DNA of 64,000 nucleotides from Pseudomonas sp. GM48 (lineage in GTDB: Bacteria; Pseudomonadota; Gammaproteobacteria; Pseudomonadales; Pseudomonadaceae): assembly GCF_000282335.1 (NCBI RefSeq), contig NZ_AKJM01000049.1, positions 62,001 to 126,000 of the forward strand, read 5' to 3'. The notes beneath the pieces were generated by a model, which made no database searches, was not told the origin of the DNA, and saw only the letters and a program-made list of their open reading frames with translations. Positions 61,753 to 64,000 of the stretch are shown here, in pieces. The stretch's first letter is position 1; the number at the start of each line of letters is the position of its first letter. Made by a program: the position numbers and the translations under genes.

Positions 61753-62878
61753 CCGGCGCGATCAACAGACCGCCGGCGATCAGCAAGCCACAGCCGGCGA
61801 CCACCAGTGCCGGCTGCAAACCACCGCTGAAATGACTGCTCAGCGCCGCCAGCAATGGTCCGCTGAGCTGGCCCACGGCGAAGCAGGCCGTCAACAGGCC
61901 GGCATTGCGCTGGGTGGCGTGCGGGGCCAGTTCCCGGGAGCGTTGCATCACCAGTTGCATGCAGGCCAGGAAGGGCGTGCCGCACAGGATCACACCCAGC
62001 GCCAGGCCTGGCCCGTTGCCCAGCAGGCAGGCGAATACGCCAGCGGCTTGCAGCCATAACGTCGCCATCAGCCAGTAACGCGTGGCATCCGATTTTTGTC
62101 GACGCAAACTCACCAGCACCACGCCGGTTGCCGCCGCCAGGCCAAAGCAAGGCCAGAACAGGTCGGCTTGCCATTGGCCATGGAATTGCGCGTTGGCCAT
62201 TTGCGACAAAAAAGTCGCCGGGATGATGTAGCCCAATCCGTACAGGGCGTAGATCAAGCCCAGGCGAGCGATGCCTTGATGACTCGACGCGCCGGCACTG
62301 GGCACAGCGGTTGCGCCTGTGCCCGTTTGCGGCAGGAACGGCAGAATCCCCAGCAGCATCGCCAGCCCTGTGGCGGCGTACACCAGCCACAAGGTGGCGG
62401 ATGTCTGGCCCAACAGATTCGAGCCCAAGGCCAATAAACCGGTCAGGAAAATCCCCAAACCCGGTCCGGCGAAGACCAGGGCACCGAGCCTTGGACGCCC
62501 GGCCGCTGCCGCGAGCGGCTGGCTCAGGGCGGTGATCATCACCAGCACCCAGGCGCTGGCCACGCCGGTGCCAAAGCGCAGCAGCAGGTGCGACCAGAAA
62601 CCATTGGCCCAGAAAGACGCCAGGGTCAGCAGCACGCAGAGCCACAATCCGCCGAGCAAGCGCCGGCGCACTTGCGCGGGACGCCGGGAGAACATGGCGT
62701 CCACCGCGCCGATGAAGTACCCGAGGTAGTTGGCGGCGGCAATCAGCCCGGCGGCGGTCAGGTCGATCTGGCCTTCGCTGAGCAGGTGCGGCAGTTGCGG
62801 TGTCAGGGCAAAACGGCCGATGCCCATGGCCATCATCAGGGCAACGAAACTGGCGGATAAGCGAATCAGGGGAGACAT
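61697..62878 (-). CDS. YbfB/YjiJ family MFS transporter
   Basis: The 393-residue protein has 12 predicted membrane segments. The N-terminus ALMMAMGIGRFALTPQLP and the LIAAANYLGYFIGA stretch are characteristic of the YbfB/YjiJ group. The substrate is unknown. It is divergent from a LysR gene, with 104 bp between start codons, so the two are likely regulator and target. The 3-prime end overlaps the opposing EamA gene by 56 bp, which may reflect extension of the C-terminal tail (SAARGLCANDDATTAQR). Confidence 0.87.
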   Translation of the reverse strand: MSPLIRLSASFVALMMAMGIGRFALTPQLPHLLSEGQIDLTAAGLIAAANYLGYFIGAVDAMFSRRPAQVRRRLLGGLWLCVLLTLASFWANGFWSHLLLRFGTGVASAWVLVMITALSQPLAAAAGRPRLGALVFAGPGLGIFLTGLLALGSNLLGQTSATLWLVYAATGLAMLLGILPFLPQTGTGATAVPSAGASSHQGIARLGLIYALYGLGYIIPATFLSQMANAQFHGQWQADLFWPCFGLAAATGVVLVSLRRQKSDATRYWLMATLWLQAAGVFACLLGNGPGLALGVILCGTPFLACMQLVMQRSRELAPHATQRNAGLLTACFAVGQLSGPLLAALSSHFSGGLQPALVVAGCGLLIAGGLLIAPVSAARGLCANDDATTAQR

Positions 62879-62982
62879 GGTCTGGATTCCGTTTGGAGGA
62901 TCAATGACCGTCAGGCTAGGACTGATTGACTTTCTTTAAAAATGAATAATAGTGAGTAACTTGTTCTTTTTTGGAGAGTGTC

Positions 62983-63876
62983 GTGGAGTTCAGCCAATTG
63001 CGCATCTTCCAGGCAGTGGCGGAGGAAGGGTCCATCACCCGGGCCGCCGAACGGCTGCATCGAGTGCCGTCGAACCTGTCGACCCGGCTCAAACAGCTGG
63101 AAGAGCAACTCGGCGTCGAACTGTTCCTGCGTGAGCGTCAGCGCTTGCAGCTGTCGCCTGCGGGAAAAGTCCTGCTGGACTACACCGCCAGGCTGTTTGC
63201 CTTGCGCGACGAAGCCAGTGCGGCAGTGCAGGGCGGGCAACCGGCGGGCGACTTCGTGCTCGGCACCATGTACAGCACGGCTGCTATCCACCTTCCGGGG
63301 CTATTGGCGCGCTATCACCGGTTGTATCCGGCGGTGAACCTGCAAGTGCAATCCGGCCCCAGCGGTGAATTGCTCGAAGGCCTGCTCACCGGCCGACTCG
63401 ATGCGGCGCTGGTGGATGGCCCGCTGGAACTGGCCGGGCTCGACGGCGTGCCTTTGTGCGACGAGCGCCTGGTGCTGATCAGCGAGGCCGATCACCCGCC
63501 CGTGCGCAGCGCGCTGGATGTGCAAGGGCGTTCGGTGTTCACCTTTCGCCAGGGCTGCTCCTACCGTATGCGCCTGGAGGCCTGGTTCGCCCATGACCAT
63601 GCGGCCATGGGCCGGGCAATGGAGATCGAGTCCTATCCAGGAATGCTCGCTTGCGTGATTGCCGGTTCCGGCGTGGCGCTGATGTCGGAGTCGATGCTTG
63701 CCAGCTTGCCAGGCCGTGAGAGTGTGGCGGTGCATCCGTTGGCCGAACCGTTTGCCAGCGCTACCACCTGGCTGATGTGGCGCAAGGGCATGGTCGGGGC
63801 CAACCTGAATGCCTGGATCGAGCAGCAACAGGCGGTTTATCCGCCGACATGGGTACAGGCGCAGGAAATTGCCTGA
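62983..63876 (+). CDS. LysR family regulator
   Basis: The 297-residue protein has the LysR helix-turn-helix (GSITRAAERLHRVPSNLSTR, about 16-35) and a C-terminal effector domain. GTG 62983, with GGAGA 5-6 nt ahead, gives the family N-terminus MEFSQLRIFQAV; a TTG four codons upstream is unlikely. It is divergent from the YbfB-type MFS gene, which it probably controls in response to that transporter's substrate. Confidence 0.88.
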   Translation: MEFSQLRIFQAVAEEGSITRAAERLHRVPSNLSTRLKQLEEQLGVELFLRERQRLQLSPAGKVLLDYTARLFALRDEASAAVQGGQPAGDFVLGTMYSTAAIHLPGLLARYHRLYPAVNLQVQSGPSGELLEGLLTGRLDAALVDGPLELAGLDGVPLCDERLVLISEADHPPVRSALDVQGRSVFTFRQGCSYRMRLEAWFAHDHAAMGRAMEIESYPGMLACVIAGSGVALMSESMLASLPGRESVAVHPLAEPFASATTWLMWRKGMVGANLNAWIEQQQAVYPPTWVQAQEIA

Positions 63877-64000
63877 ACACAGGCTGATTGTGATGGATTC
63901 AGTAACAGATCATTGCGACTTTGCGCGAGCATTGCGTTGGACTTCGGACTATTATCAGTGCGAAGGGGCTACAGAATTTTGGCCGCTCGGCACTACCCTG
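63877..64000. other. Right-edge intergenic sequence
   Basis: No coding start, RNA or repeat is supported in the last 124 bp. It is probably the upstream region of a gene beyond the edge. Confidence 0.4.

Noticed and set aside
1-64000. CRISPR arrays, IS elements, prophage or rRNA operons
   Set aside because: No regularly spaced direct repeats, transposase, integrase or phage structural genes, or rRNA sequence were seen; the repeated elements are all REP-type or the mscS fragment.

Overview
The window is a 64 kb piece of chromosome from a Pseudomonas of the fluorescens group. Three things suggest this: GC-rich coding sequence, the dense inverted REP pairs built on the core TTCGCGAGCAAGC / GCTCCCAC that are typical of these species, and recognisable pseudomonad genes (aceK, hrpA, lpxO, a putative porin, YcgN, a DUF6279 lipoprotein). 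I found no rRNA, tRNA, CRISPR array or insertion sequence. Most genes are core metabolic, regulatory or transport genes in small operons.

Layout. 0-9.5 kb: hydroxyacid dehydrogenase, nitroreductase, YcgN, a secreted peptidase-like protein without its zinc ligands, a SpoU RNA methyltransferase, YajD, a spermidine synthase-like protein, a cyclic nucleotide-binding protein and oligopeptidase B. 9.8-11.7 kb: membrane protein, class II glutamine amidotransferase and DUF2937 in one operon. 11.7-17.1 kb: a compact siderophore operon on the minus strand with one IucA/IucC synthetase, an MFS exporter and a TonB receptor, behind a promoter overlapped by a Fur-like box. 17.1-21.9 kb: a LysR regulator divergent from an MFS transporter and pxpABC (5-oxoproline degradation). 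22-24 kb: a MoxR ATPase with a VWA protein. 24.2-25 kb: a DUF4160/DUF2442-HTH pair behind a perfect hairpin, which looks like a toxin-antitoxin pair. 25.2-47.5 kb: cysK, lpxO, two EamA transporters, aceK, hrpA, a FabH-like shunt enzyme, porin, FemAB-like protein, aqpZ, an ABC exporter, a periplasmic cyclophilin operon and azoR.

Three stretches differ from their surroundings by low GC or by broken genes. 27.4-28.5 kb carries a GNAT gene with a small partner and an orphan promoter-terminator pair. 48.7-50.6 kb carries a secreted S41-like protein, a duplicated fragment of the mscS 3-prime end and a truncated isochorismatase-family gene. 52.4-53.4 kb carries an acyltransferase-3 gene split by a shift at a six-T run. 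The second and third enclose a normal-GC MFS gene and end at the intact mscS gene, so 48.7-53.5 kb is probably one variable locus. The last 10 kb returns to core genes (DEAD-box helicase, GyrI-like protein, DUF899, DUF6279 lipoprotein, CvfB-like protein, EamA and YbfB transporters, LysR).

Sixteen REP pairs lie between genes, in two arm orientations with different spacers, and only one is between divergent genes. The strongest candidates for new biology are the single-synthetase siderophore operon, the DUF4160/DUF2442-HTH pair, and the 48.7-53.5 kb locus. Function calls rest on reading the translated sequences for family motifs, without database searches.
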